From contig NZ_JAJKLK010000029.1 of NCBI RefSeq assembly GCF_020982545.1, forward strand, positions 1 through 64,000: DNA of 64,000 bases, written 5' to 3'. The notes under the pieces are model-generated. The model was not told the DNA's origin. It searched no databases and was given only the letters and a program-made list of their open reading frames with translations. The stretch comes from Streptomyces sp. MNU76 (GTDB taxonomy: Bacteria; Actinomycetota; Actinomycetes; Streptomycetales; Streptomycetaceae). Each line of letters begins with the position of its first letter. The stretch's first letter is position 1. The position numbers and the translations under genes are program-made. Shown here one piece after another: positions 1 to 6,844 of the stretch.

Positions 1-13
1 CTCTGTCGTTGGT

Positions 14-1318
14 GTGGTCATGGGTGGGGACCTTGCTGATGTCAGGTTGTGGGCGGGTGAACTGGGTGCTCTGCATGAGCGGTTCGTGCACCAGTTCAAG
101 CCAGGAGCCGTCAGTCAGGCTGGCACGTGCGTGGGCTGGTTGCGCCGCTGCAGCTCAAGAACGGCTGGACGCTGGCGGAGCAGGACACGCGGGTCCCGAT
201 CGCATCCACCGGCTGCTGAACCGGATTGAGTGGGACGCCGACGAGGTCCTGAACGACGTACGCGACTACGTGGTGGAACACCTCGGAGACAGCGATGCCG
301 TCCTGATCGTCGACGACACCGGCTTTCTGAAGAAGGGCGTCCGTTCGGCCGGGGTGCAAAGGCAGTACTCCGGCACCGCCGGCCGCACGGAGAACTGCCA
401 GATCGGCGTGTTCCTCGCCTACGCCACCGGCCGCGGACGCACGTTGATCGACCGCCGTCTGTATCTGCCCACGTCCTGGACGGACGACCGGGAACGCTGC
501 CGCCGGGCGGGCATCGACGACCACGTCGCCTTCGCCACGAAGGTGGCCATGGCCAAGGCGATGGTCCGCCGGGCCATCGCCGACAAGATCCCGTTCGCCT
601 GGGTCACGGCGGACGCCGCCTACGGCTACAGCAAGGGCTGGCGGTTCGAGCTCGAGCAAGCGGACGTCTTCCACGTCATGGCCACCACCCGGCACGACAC
701 CGTCGTCACCCGCTGGTCCATCGACCACCCCGTCCACGACCTGTTCCCCGGCCTGCCCCGGCAGAAATGGAAACGCCGTTCCTGCGGCGAGGGAGCACAT
801 GGCCGACGGATCTACGACTGGGCCCGCGTCGAAGTGAGGCCCTGGCACCGCGAGGACCGCCGGCACTGGGTCCTCGCCCGCCGCAGCGTGAGCAGGCCCG
901 AGGAGATCTCCTACTACATCGCCTACTGTCCCGCCGACACGACGCTGGACGAGCTGATCCGCATCGCGGGCAGCCGCTGGGCGGTCGAGGAATGCTTCCA
1001 GACCGCCAAGCAGGAATGCGGCCTGGACGACTACCAGGTCCGCCGCTACCCCGGCTGGCACCGCCACATGACTCTGGCCATGGCCGCCCACGCCTGCCTG
1101 ACCGTCCTGCGGGCCCGACAGCTGGACACGGACAAAGCAGAAACGGATCCTCCCAGCTCATCCACCTCAGCCTCGCCGAAATCCGACGCCTGATAACCCG
1201 CCTCACCAACCGCCGACCAGCACCGGTCGACCACATCCTGCACTGGTCCCACTGGCGCCGCCGACGCCAGCACCAAGCCCGCATCAGCCACTACAAACGA
1301 CGCGGACACAGCCCCTGA
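14..1318 (+). pseudogene. IS701-type transposase, frameshifted remnant
   Basis: The translation is recognisably an IS701-family (DDE_5 type) transposase, but it is spread over three frames. The N-terminal part (from about 14, GELGALHERFVHQF) is in one frame, a short middle part (about 130-185, RGLVAPLQLKNGWTLAEQ) in a second, the main catalytic body (about 185-1150, with LIVDDTGFLKKG, VTADAAYG and RWAVEECFQTAKQE) in a third, and the C-terminal part (about 1150-1318, LIHLSLAEIRRLITRLTNRR) in a fourth segment. The DDE residues lie in the body (VDDTGF, TADAAYG, EECFQ). At least three indels are needed to restore a protein of about 400 residues, so it is probably inactive. The left edge of the element lies at or before the window start. 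The stretch after the stop (1319-1356), ending GTTGCAGTACTA, looks like an element end. Confidence 0.85.
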
Positions 1319-1353
1319 ACTGCCCAGTACTCAGAACAAGCACCGTTGCAGTA

Positions 1354-1522
1354 CTAGGGGGTGTTTCGAAAGTCTTGTGCGGTGCCCGCGGTGTCCGGTG
1401 CGTGCTCTCGGCGTGCCGGACGAAAGCCCTCGTACTGGACGTACTTGGGGTTTCGGCCGGTGCAGCGAGAGTGCGTGCCGGGCGCCGTGGGTGCTGTGCG
1501 GGACTTCCGAAACACCCCCTAG
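1354..1522. repeat. Long imperfect palindrome, MITE-like, bounded by CTAG
   Basis: The outer arms are CTAGGGGGTGTTTCG at 1354-1368 and its reverse complement at 1508-1522. Similarity between the two halves continues inward to the centre near 1438, with scattered mismatches. The 169-bp unit therefore folds into one long hairpin and has no coding capacity. It sits between the IS remnant and the 3' end of the GlxA-type gene, and the stop codon of that gene (1519-1521) is inside its edge. This is the form of a miniature inverted-repeat element inserted at a CTAG target. A transcription terminator role is also possible. Confidence 0.75.
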
Positions 1523-2436
1523 GGCGTCTGCCACGCGCGGGCGCGAAGGCGGCGCAGCATGCGGGCGTCCTCGAAACCGACCGAGCGGGCGGCCGCGTCG
1601 ACCGTCGCACCGTGGCTGATCAGGTGCTCGGCGCGCTCCAGACGCAGGGTCTGCTGGTAGCGCAGCGGGGTGAGACCGGTGGCGCGGCCGAAGAGCCGGG
1701 TCAGGGTGCGTTCGCTGACGCCGACCGCCGCGGCCAGACCGGTCAGCGGGAGAGGCCGGTCGAAGCGGGTGTCGATGAGGTCCTGGACGCGGTGCACGGT
1801 GTCGTCGAGGTGGGACCGGTGCCGGAACATCGCGCTGGACTGCGGCTCGTTGCCGTTGCGGCGGGCGTAGACGACCATGTCGCGTGCGACCTGGGCGGCG
1901 ACGGCGGGTCCGTGCCGTCCGGCGACGAGGTGCAGGGCCAGATCGATGCCGCTGGCGATACCGGCCGAGGTGATCACCCGGTCGTCGGCGGTGAACAGGA
2001 CGTCGCGGACGACGACCGCCCCGGGATGGCGTAGAGCCAACTCGTCCTGCACGTCGTGGTGGGTGGTGCAGCGGCGGCCCTCGAGCAGACCGGCCCGGCC
2101 GAGCGCCTCAGCGCCGGCACAGACGCTGGCCACCGTGCCGCCGCGCGCGTGGTGGTCGGCCAGCGCCCTGAGGGAGGCGTCGGTGACGGCGGGCGAGTCG
2201 GCCAGGGTCACGGTCCGCCAGCCGGGCACCACGATCAGGTCCTCGGGTGCGAGGTCGGGCCAGTCGGTCCGGGCCGTGAGGGGCAGCCCCTGGGCCGAGG
2301 GGACCTGCGGCCGTTCGGCGACGTAGGTGAGGGTGTAGGGGTGCCCGAAGTCGGCCGCGGTGGAGAAGACCTGCGCGGGTCCGGCCAGGTCCAGCAGATG
2401 GACTCCGGGCACCAGGAAGAAGACGATCCGGCTCAC
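1519..2436 (-). CDS. GlxA-family regulator (DJ-1/PfpI domain plus AraC HTH)
   Basis: This is a 305-residue protein. Residues 1-165 form a DJ-1/PfpI (class I glutamine amidotransferase-like) domain with the SVCAGAEALGRAGLL nucleophile-elbow segment. The last 100 residues are an AraC-type double helix-turn-helix (LAAAVGVSERTLTRLFGRATG, then VDAAARSVGFEDARMLRR). Such proteins act as transcription factors that sense small molecules through the amidotransferase-like domain. The start is GTG at 2436; no strong ribosome site is visible and the gene begins 10 bases after the isochorismatase stop, so the two are probably co-transcribed. The protein ends abruptly after ARAWQTP inside the palindromic element. 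The usual final 15-20 residues of AraC C-termini appear lost, so activity is uncertain. Confidence 0.85.
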   Translation of the reverse strand: MSRIVFFLVPGVHLLDLAGPAQVFSTAADFGHPYTLTYVAERPQVPSAQGLPLTARTDWPDLAPEDLIVVPGWRTVTLADSPAVTDASLRALADHHARGGTVASVCAGAEALGRAGLLEGRRCTTHHDVQDELALRHPGAVVVRDVLFTADDRVITSAGIASGIDLALHLVAGRHGPAVAAQVARDMVVYARRNGNEPQSSAMFRHRSHLDDTVHRVQDLIDTRFDRPLPLTGLAAAVGVSERTLTRLFGRATGLTPLRYQQTLRLERAEHLISHGATVDAAARSVGFEDARMLRRLRARAWQTP

Positions 2437-2446
2437 GATGCGGTCA

Positions 2447-3049
2447 TCATGCCGGAAGGTCCGCCGCGGCCTCCAGCTCGTCGACCGTCGCGATGGTGGC
2501 GAAGCGGCCGGCGAGGGCGTACTCCGTGCGGCGGACGACCTCGTCGGCGGGCAGGGTGCGGGGGTCGGCGAGCAGTTCGGCGACGGTCTGGTCGGCGGGG
2601 GCGTCGCGGTGCGGGATCGGGTGGGTGGCGGTCGCGTCGACGACGAACGTGACCAGGTAGCCGAGGTCGCTCGCGAGGCGGGCGGTGGTCTCCACGCACT
2701 GCTCGGTGCGGATGCCGCAGACGGTGAGTTCCCGGACCCCGCGTTCGGTGAGGAGCTGCTGCAGGTTGGTGGTGCTGAAGGCGTTGTGGGAGGTCTTGCG
2801 GAGCAGTGGCTCCTCGCCCTCCCGGCGCTCCAGCCCCGCCTGCAGCCGGACGTGGCCGAGAGCCGGGTCGAAGACGTCGCCGCTCCCGGGTTCGGCGTGC
2901 AGGACCCACACCACCAGGTCCCCGCCCCGGCGGGCCAGTCGGACCAGCCGGTCCACCTTGTCGGCGACCTTTGGATCGGACACCGCCTCCCACAGGGGAT
3001 CGGCGCGGAAGGACTCCTGGACATCGATGACGATCAGTGCTCGGGTCAT
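2447..3049 (-). CDS. Isochorismatase-family cysteine hydrolase
   Basis: The 200-residue protein has the alpha/beta fold of the isochorismatase/nicotinamidase family. The catalytic triad can be read as Asp9 (VIDVQE), a Lys in LLRKTSHNAF and a Cys in GIRTEQCVETT. Members hydrolyse amide or ester bonds of small metabolites; the substrate here cannot be predicted. It is the first gene of a two-gene leftward unit with the GlxA-type regulator, a pairing seen often in actinobacteria, where the regulator probably responds to the enzyme's substrate class. No membrane or signal segments are seen. Confidence 0.88.
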   Translation of the reverse strand: MTRALIVIDVQESFRADPLWEAVSDPKVADKVDRLVRLARRGGDLVVWVLHAEPGSGDVFDPALGHVRLQAGLERREGEEPLLRKTSHNAFSTTNLQQLLTERGVRELTVCGIRTEQCVETTARLASDLGYLVTFVVDATATHPIPHRDAPADQTVAELLADPRTLPADEVVRRTEYALAGRFATIATVDELEAAADLPA

Positions 3050-3305
3050 GTCCCCAGCCTCGGCCGTACGGCCCCGGCCGCGACAGGCCGCATCGGGTCC
3101 CTGAGCGGACCGATCCGGTCAGTCGCCCTGTGCGGTCGTCCGGCGAACACAGACGATCGCAAGTGATCCGTGGGCGCGGTGATGTGGGACTGCGTCGTTC
3201 AGTAGCGGAACTATGCGGGTGCCGTCGGCGGGCAGCTCGTACGTTCCTCATACCGGCGGAGAGGGCACTGCCCGAGCCGCGCAGCGAGCGACAGGAGATG
3301 CCGAC

Positions 3306-3680
3306 ATGGCCAATGTGGAGATTTCCCTGAAGGAGATCATGACCTCGATCGAGGGTTCCCTGGGGACCGCGCTCGTCGACTACACCAGCGGTATGGCGCT
3401 GGGCACGCTGGGGGGCGGAAAGGATCTCGACCTGACGGTCGCGGCGGCGGGGAACACGGACGTGATCCGCGCCAAGACCCGCACCATGGAACACCTCGGA
3501 CTGACGGGGGCGATCGAGGACATGCTCATCACCCTCGGCGGTCAGTACCACATCATCCAGCCGCTCAAGGGCCGCGGCGGCAACGGACTCTTCCTCTACC
3601 TCGTGCTCGACCGGACGAAGTCGAACCTGGCCATGGCCCGCCACCAGCTCAGGCGCATCGGGGCCGAACTCGACGTGTAG
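3306..3680 (+). CDS. Roadblock/LC7-like domain protein
   Basis: This 124-residue cytoplasmic protein begins with MANVEISLKEIM and has one roadblock/LC7-like domain. The start at 3306 is chosen because AGGAGATG lies just upstream; the frame is open further up but without a ribosome site. In Streptomyces, roadblock proteins usually form conservon-type modules with a histidine kinase-like protein, a DUF742 protein and a small GTPase. None of those partners is here, so this is an orphan that may interact with a module elsewhere. Its promoter must lie in the 256-bp gap to the divergent isochorismatase gene. Confidence 0.8.
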   Translation: MANVEISLKEIMTSIEGSLGTALVDYTSGMALGTLGGGKDLDLTVAAAGNTDVIRAKTRTMEHLGLTGAIEDMLITLGGQYHIIQPLKGRGGNGLFLYLVLDRTKSNLAMARHQLRRIGAELDV

Positions 3681-3716
3681 AAAAACGCGTTCTGCATGGC
3701 CTCGCACGCCCATGAG

Positions 3717-3732
3717 TTGAAGATTTCTTCAA
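3717..3732. promoter_or_regulatory. ArsR-type operator candidate
   Basis: TTGAAGA (3717-3723) and TCTTCAA (3726-3732) are perfect 7-bp inverted arms separated by TT. AT-rich TTGAAG/CTTCAA arms are typical of ArsR/SmtB-family operators. The site lies 142 bp upstream of the ArsR-type gene at 3874, which suggests autoregulation. Confidence 0.6.
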
Positions 3733-3873
3733 GTGGACATATCCAGATCGGGTCAATCCCATGGGTGTGCGGGGCCGGATCCACGAGGATGGGGACGTAG
3801 TACGGCCTGCGGTGGCACACAGGCCGCCGTGCCCACGGAGTCCGTCGAAAGCGGCAGGGAGCGAGCGATTCTC

Positions 3874-4332
3874 ATGCAGGTGCCCCTCTATCAGGCGAAG
3901 GCCGAGTTCTTCCGGATGCTCGGGCACCCGGTGCGCATCCGGGTCCTGGAACTGCTCCAAGGCGGCCCGCTGCCCGTACGCGACCTGCTGAGCGAGATCG
4001 AGATCGAGCCGTCCAGCCTCAGTCAGCAGCTGGGCGTCCTGCGCCGCTCCGGCATCGTCGTCTCCATCCGGGAGGGCTCCACCGTCAGCTACGCCCTCGC
4101 CGGCGGCGACGTGGCCGAACTGCTCCGCGCGGCCCGCCGGATCCTGACCGAACTGCTCGCAGGCCAGAGCGAGCTGCTCGCCGAACTCCAGCAGGCGGAC
4201 CTCCCGTCGGCCCTGCCCCGGACCCGGTCGGCGGAGGCGTCCGAGCCTGTGCCGCAGACGGTGGCGCAGGCCCGGTCGGCGGAGGCCTCCGAGCCCGTGC
4301 CAGAGACGGTGGCGCAGGCTGGTGCCAAGTAG
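3874..4332 (+). CDS. ArsR-family winged-helix regulator
   Basis: This is a 152-residue DNA-binding protein. Residues 5-95 are a compact ArsR winged helix (FRMLGHPVRIRVLELLQGG, then the recognition helix in SSLSQQLGVLRRSG, then a wing). No clear metal-binding Cys cluster is present, so a metal sensor role is not supported. The start at 3874 has an AGGGAG-like ribosome site. The C-terminus carries a direct 48-bp duplication (about 4224-4319) that gives two copies of the 16-residue unit RSAEASEPVPQTVAQA, a low-complexity tail outside the HTH. The palindrome at 3717-3732 is the likely operator. It is followed 5 bases later by the toxin-antitoxin pair but probably belongs to a separate system. Confidence 0.85.
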   Translation: MQVPLYQAKAEFFRMLGHPVRIRVLELLQGGPLPVRDLLSEIEIEPSSLSQQLGVLRRSGIVVSIREGSTVSYALAGGDVAELLRAARRILTELLAGQSELLAELQQADLPSALPRTRSAEASEPVPQTVAQARSAEASEPVPETVAQAGAK

Positions 4333-4337
4333 GTACC

Positions 4338-4586
4338 ATGCCGGGTATGCCATCACTGAACGTGTCCTTCACGGACGAGGAAATGGAAGGTGTGCGGGCA
4401 GCCGCGGCGGCCGAGGGCAAGAGTCTGAAGCAGTACATGCACGATCTCGGGGTCCGCGAGATGCACCGCAAGCGGTTCGTCGCCGGCGCCACCGCGTGGG
4501 CGGACCGGCTGCGCGGCGAGTTCGACGAGGCATTCCCCGACGAGGTGCCGCCGTCCCAGCGCGATCAGGGAGTCACCGCCGCCTGA
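4338..4586 (+). CDS. Ribbon-helix-helix antitoxin-like protein
   Basis: The product is 82 residues. The N-terminal part (PSLNVSFTDEEMEGVRAAAAAEGKS) has the beta-strand plus two-helix layout of CopG/Arc ribbon-helix-helix proteins, followed by a charged tail (residues 45-82). The stop codon overlaps the start of the next gene (ATGA at 4586), the arrangement expected of an antitoxin made before its toxin. It is expected to bind its own promoter and neutralise the Doc-like partner. ATG at 4350 (MPSLNV) is an alternative start. Confidence 0.7.
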   Translation: MPGMPSLNVSFTDEEMEGVRAAAAAEGKSLKQYMHDLGVREMHRKRFVAGATAWADRLRGEFDEAFPDEVPPSQRDQGVTAA

Positions 4587-4969
4587 TGAGCGAGACCCTG
4601 TACGTCGACGTCTCCTGGCTGCTGGACGTCCAGGAGGCCGCCCTCGGCGGCGAGGACGTGTCGGTCACGGACTACTCCGCCCTGGTGGCGGCAGTCGCCC
4701 GGCACAAGACCCGGATGCCCACCCTGGAGAAGTCCAACCCCGACGCCGCCTGGCGCGCGGCCGCGCTGCTGCACACCATCGCGCGCCTGGAGCCGCTGCC
4801 GCACCGCAACAGCCTCGTCGCCGCGTTCGTCGCCGCCCAGTACATGGAGCAGGCGGCACAGGGCATCGATCCGCCCTACGGCGCCCTGTCGGACCTGATC
4901 AGGAAGGTCCGTGAGAGCCGCCTGACCATCTACGAGGTCGCGGACACGCTGCGTTCCTGGAGGATCTGA
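4586..4969 (+). CDS. Fic/Doc-like toxin, catalytic motif degenerate
   Basis: This 127-residue, mostly helical protein matches the small Doc-type proteins paired with RHH antitoxins in Streptomyces. Fic/Doc enzymes modify target proteins (Doc phosphorylates EF-Tu) using an HxFx(D/N)xN(K/R)R loop. Here the matching segment reads LPHRNSLVAAFVAAQYME, in which the canonical loop cannot be recognised. The protein may be an altered-activity or inactive member. It is translationally coupled to the upstream RHH gene by a 1-base overlap. The assignment rests on overall similarity and context, so it is moderately certain. Confidence 0.6.
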   Translation: MSETLYVDVSWLLDVQEAALGGEDVSVTDYSALVAAVARHKTRMPTLEKSNPDAAWRAAALLHTIARLEPLPHRNSLVAAFVAAQYMEQAAQGIDPPYGALSDLIRKVRESRLTIYEVADTLRSWRI

Positions 4970-4970
4970 C

Positions 4971-5427
4971 CCGGATACGGCGCCGCCATGACGTCCGCGC
5001 TCGCGTGTTCCCGGCCGACGGTCTTCCGCGCGGTCGCCGTCCAGAACGGCGGGCAGCTCAGCGGATGCGCCGGTGGCACCCAGCCCGTCGCCCACCTCGG
5101 TGTGCACTGCATCCGGGACACCGTCCTCGGCGTCTCCGGCGGACGGACGATGCGCGACCGGTTCGTCGGGAACAACGGCTGCACGGCCAGAACCCGCCCG
5201 AACCGGTGCGCCGCCGCCTGACGCACCGGGTCACCACCTACTCGGGGTGCGCGGCCGGACGCCCGGTCGCCTGGGCCGCGTTCGACGGCGGGCACATCGC
5301 CGCCCCGCAGGACGGCGCGATCGGGGACAGCGGCTCCAGGACCTGGCTGCCCGGGGAGCTGTGGAGGTTCTTCACGCAGTTCCGGAACTCCACCGCGTCG
5401 CCCGGGACGTCGGCCTCGACGAAGTGA
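4971..5427 (+). pseudogene. Remnant of secreted PHB-depolymerase/feruloyl-esterase-like (LpqC) protein
   Basis: The C-terminal half of an LpqC-type esterase is readable in two frames. The first (about 4971-5190) gives MTSALACSRPTVFRAVAVQN and GGTQPVAHLGVH. The second (about 5190-5427) gives LTHRVTTYSGCAAGRPV, AAFDGGHIAAPQDG (the probable catalytic His in GGHIAAP) and TWLPGELWRFF. The signal peptide, the oxyanion region and most of the Ser-nucleophile elbow (only GAAMTS of the usual GxSxGAAMT is left) are missing upstream. One indel near 5180-5200 splits the rest. It directly follows the Doc-like gene, so a deletion or insertion event probably removed its 5' half. Confidence 0.75.
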
Positions 5428-5444
5428 GGACGTGAACCCGCGGG

Positions 5445-5479
5445 CCGGCGCCGGACGCCGTGCGGGCGTCCGGCGCCGG
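5445..5479. terminator. Hairpin terminator, 15-bp perfect stem
   Basis: CCGGCGCCGGACGCC (5445-5459) pairs perfectly with 5465-5479 around a 5-base loop. It lies just downstream of the cellulase stop codon on the minus strand and after the esterase remnant on the plus strand, so it could serve both. There is no T-run, as is usual in Streptomyces. Confidence 0.7.
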
Positions 5480-5485
5480 TCGTGT

Positions 5486-6619
5486 TCAGGTCCGGGTGCA
5501 GGCGGTCCCGTTCAGGCTGAAGCCGGCCGGCGCGGCGAAGGTGCCGCCGTATGTGCCCTGGAACCCGAAACTCTGCGCGGCACCGGGGGAGATGCTCGCG
5601 TTGTGCGTCAGGGCGCTCGCCGTGACCGGGCCCGAGGACGCGGAGAAGGAGGCGTTCCAGGCGCCGGTGACGCTCTGGCCGGAGGGCAGCGTGAAGGCCA
5701 AACGCCAGTTGTCGACGGGCGCCGATCCGGTGTTGGTGACCGTGACGTTCGCGGTGAAGCCGCCCTGCCACACGGTGGTGGCGTACGACACCGCGCAGGC
5801 CGTGCCACCGCCCGGGGTGCCGGGGCCGCCCCCGCCGGTCTCCACGGTGGACGAGAAGGAGTTCACGGTCAGCCCGGTGCCGTTCTGCCAGGGTTCGAAC
5901 CCGGCCTGGACGCTGGTCAGGTACCAGTTGTTCTGGGCCAGCCCCCGGGACACTGCCTGACGGACGAAGTCCATGACGTCGAAGCTCCAGCTCGTGATCG
6001 CCGACAGGGCGACGAAGGACAGCACGTCGTTGGTGCCGTTGCCGCCCGACCACACCTGCCAGGAACGTCCGCCCACGGTCGCCGTGCCCACCTGGGAGCC
6101 GATGGGCTGGATCGGGCCCACCTTGTTGAACCAGATCATGATCTCGGTCCGGTTCACGCCGTCGGTACGGGGCGTCGGGTCCAGCCAGATGTCGTACGAG
6201 GCGTTGTAGACGGCGTCGCCGACATAGCCGTACGAGATGCTGCTCGGCGCGCTGGAGATGCCCGAGAGCTGGGCGGGCAGACGGGTTCCCGGCGAACAGT
6301 TGGTGTAGTGGCAGCCGTTGAAGACGGAGGGGTACGACTTCGGGGCGCCGTTGGTGGGGACGGAACCGTCGGCCCGGGTGACCCGGAAGCCGGTGTCCGT
6401 GGTGGTGACGCACTGGGGTTGGCTCGTGCCCCAGCGGTTGTTCTGGACGACGTAGCGCCCCTGGATCACGCTCGATCCGTACTGCTCGCAGACGGTCGTG
6501 TCGGCCTGGGCCGAGGGCGTGGCGGCGAAGAGCGCCGCGATGGTCGCGAGCGCGGTGACGAACGCGGCCAGTGCGCGGCGCGCAGTGCGCGGGAGACGGG
6601 GATGGGGTGACGGTCGCAT
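5486..6619 (-). CDS. celB: Secreted GH12 endoglucanase with C-terminal CBM2
   Basis: This 377-residue exported cellulase cleaves beta-1,4-glucan internally. Residues 1-39 are a signal peptide (Arg-rich start, hydrophobic ALAAFVTALATIAALFAA, cleavage near AQA-DTT). Residues about 40-265 are a GH12 jelly-roll domain with the nucleophile Glu in NRTEIMIWF and the acid/base Glu in GFEPWQNGTGL. A Gly/Pro linker follows, then a family 2 cellulose-binding module (about 278-377) with paired Cys at both ends and the Trp in NWRLAF. The start at 6619 is preceded by AGAGGTC. Domain order and size match CelB of S. lividans. A perfect CebR operator lies 68 bp upstream, so induction by cello-oligosaccharides is expected. 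Confidence 0.93.
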   Translation of the reverse strand: MRPSPHPRLPRTARRALAAFVTALATIAALFAATPSAQADTTVCEQYGSSVIQGRYVVQNNRWGTSQPQCVTTTDTGFRVTRADGSVPTNGAPKSYPSVFNGCHYTNCSPGTRLPAQLSGISSAPSSISYGYVGDAVYNASYDIWLDPTPRTDGVNRTEIMIWFNKVGPIQPIGSQVGTATVGGRSWQVWSGGNGTNDVLSFVALSAITSWSFDVMDFVRQAVSRGLAQNNWYLTSVQAGFEPWQNGTGLTVNSFSSTVETGGGGPGTPGGGTACAVSYATTVWQGGFTANVTVTNTGSAPVDNWRLAFTLPSGQSVTGAWNASFSASSGPVTASALTHNASISPGAAQSFGFQGTYGGTFAAPAGFSLNGTACTRT

Positions 6620-6686
6620 GGGGGACCTCTTCTCGGAGGTACGGCCGGGACATGGGGTGGCTCGGGCGCTCCTCGGTCCCCCCGAC

Positions 6687-6700
6687 TGGGAGCGCTCCCA
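6687..6700. promoter_or_regulatory. CebR operator
   Basis: TGGGAGCGCTCCCA is an exact copy of the known 14-bp palindromic binding site of CebR, the LacI-family cellulose-utilisation repressor of Streptomyces. It sits 68 bp upstream of the GH12 cellulase start and is the only exact copy I saw in this window. Confidence 0.92.
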
Positions 6701-6844
6701 TTTCCGTTCTGCTCCGGACTGTAAGAGCACGGGCATGCCCCTGACAACCCCGCTGCGACGGGTCGTCGCACGGGCGAGGGCCGTCGGCGCGGTGCCCCGG
6801 CACCGGCAGGGACCCTGTCGGCGCCGGGACGTACGGCCGTGTCG

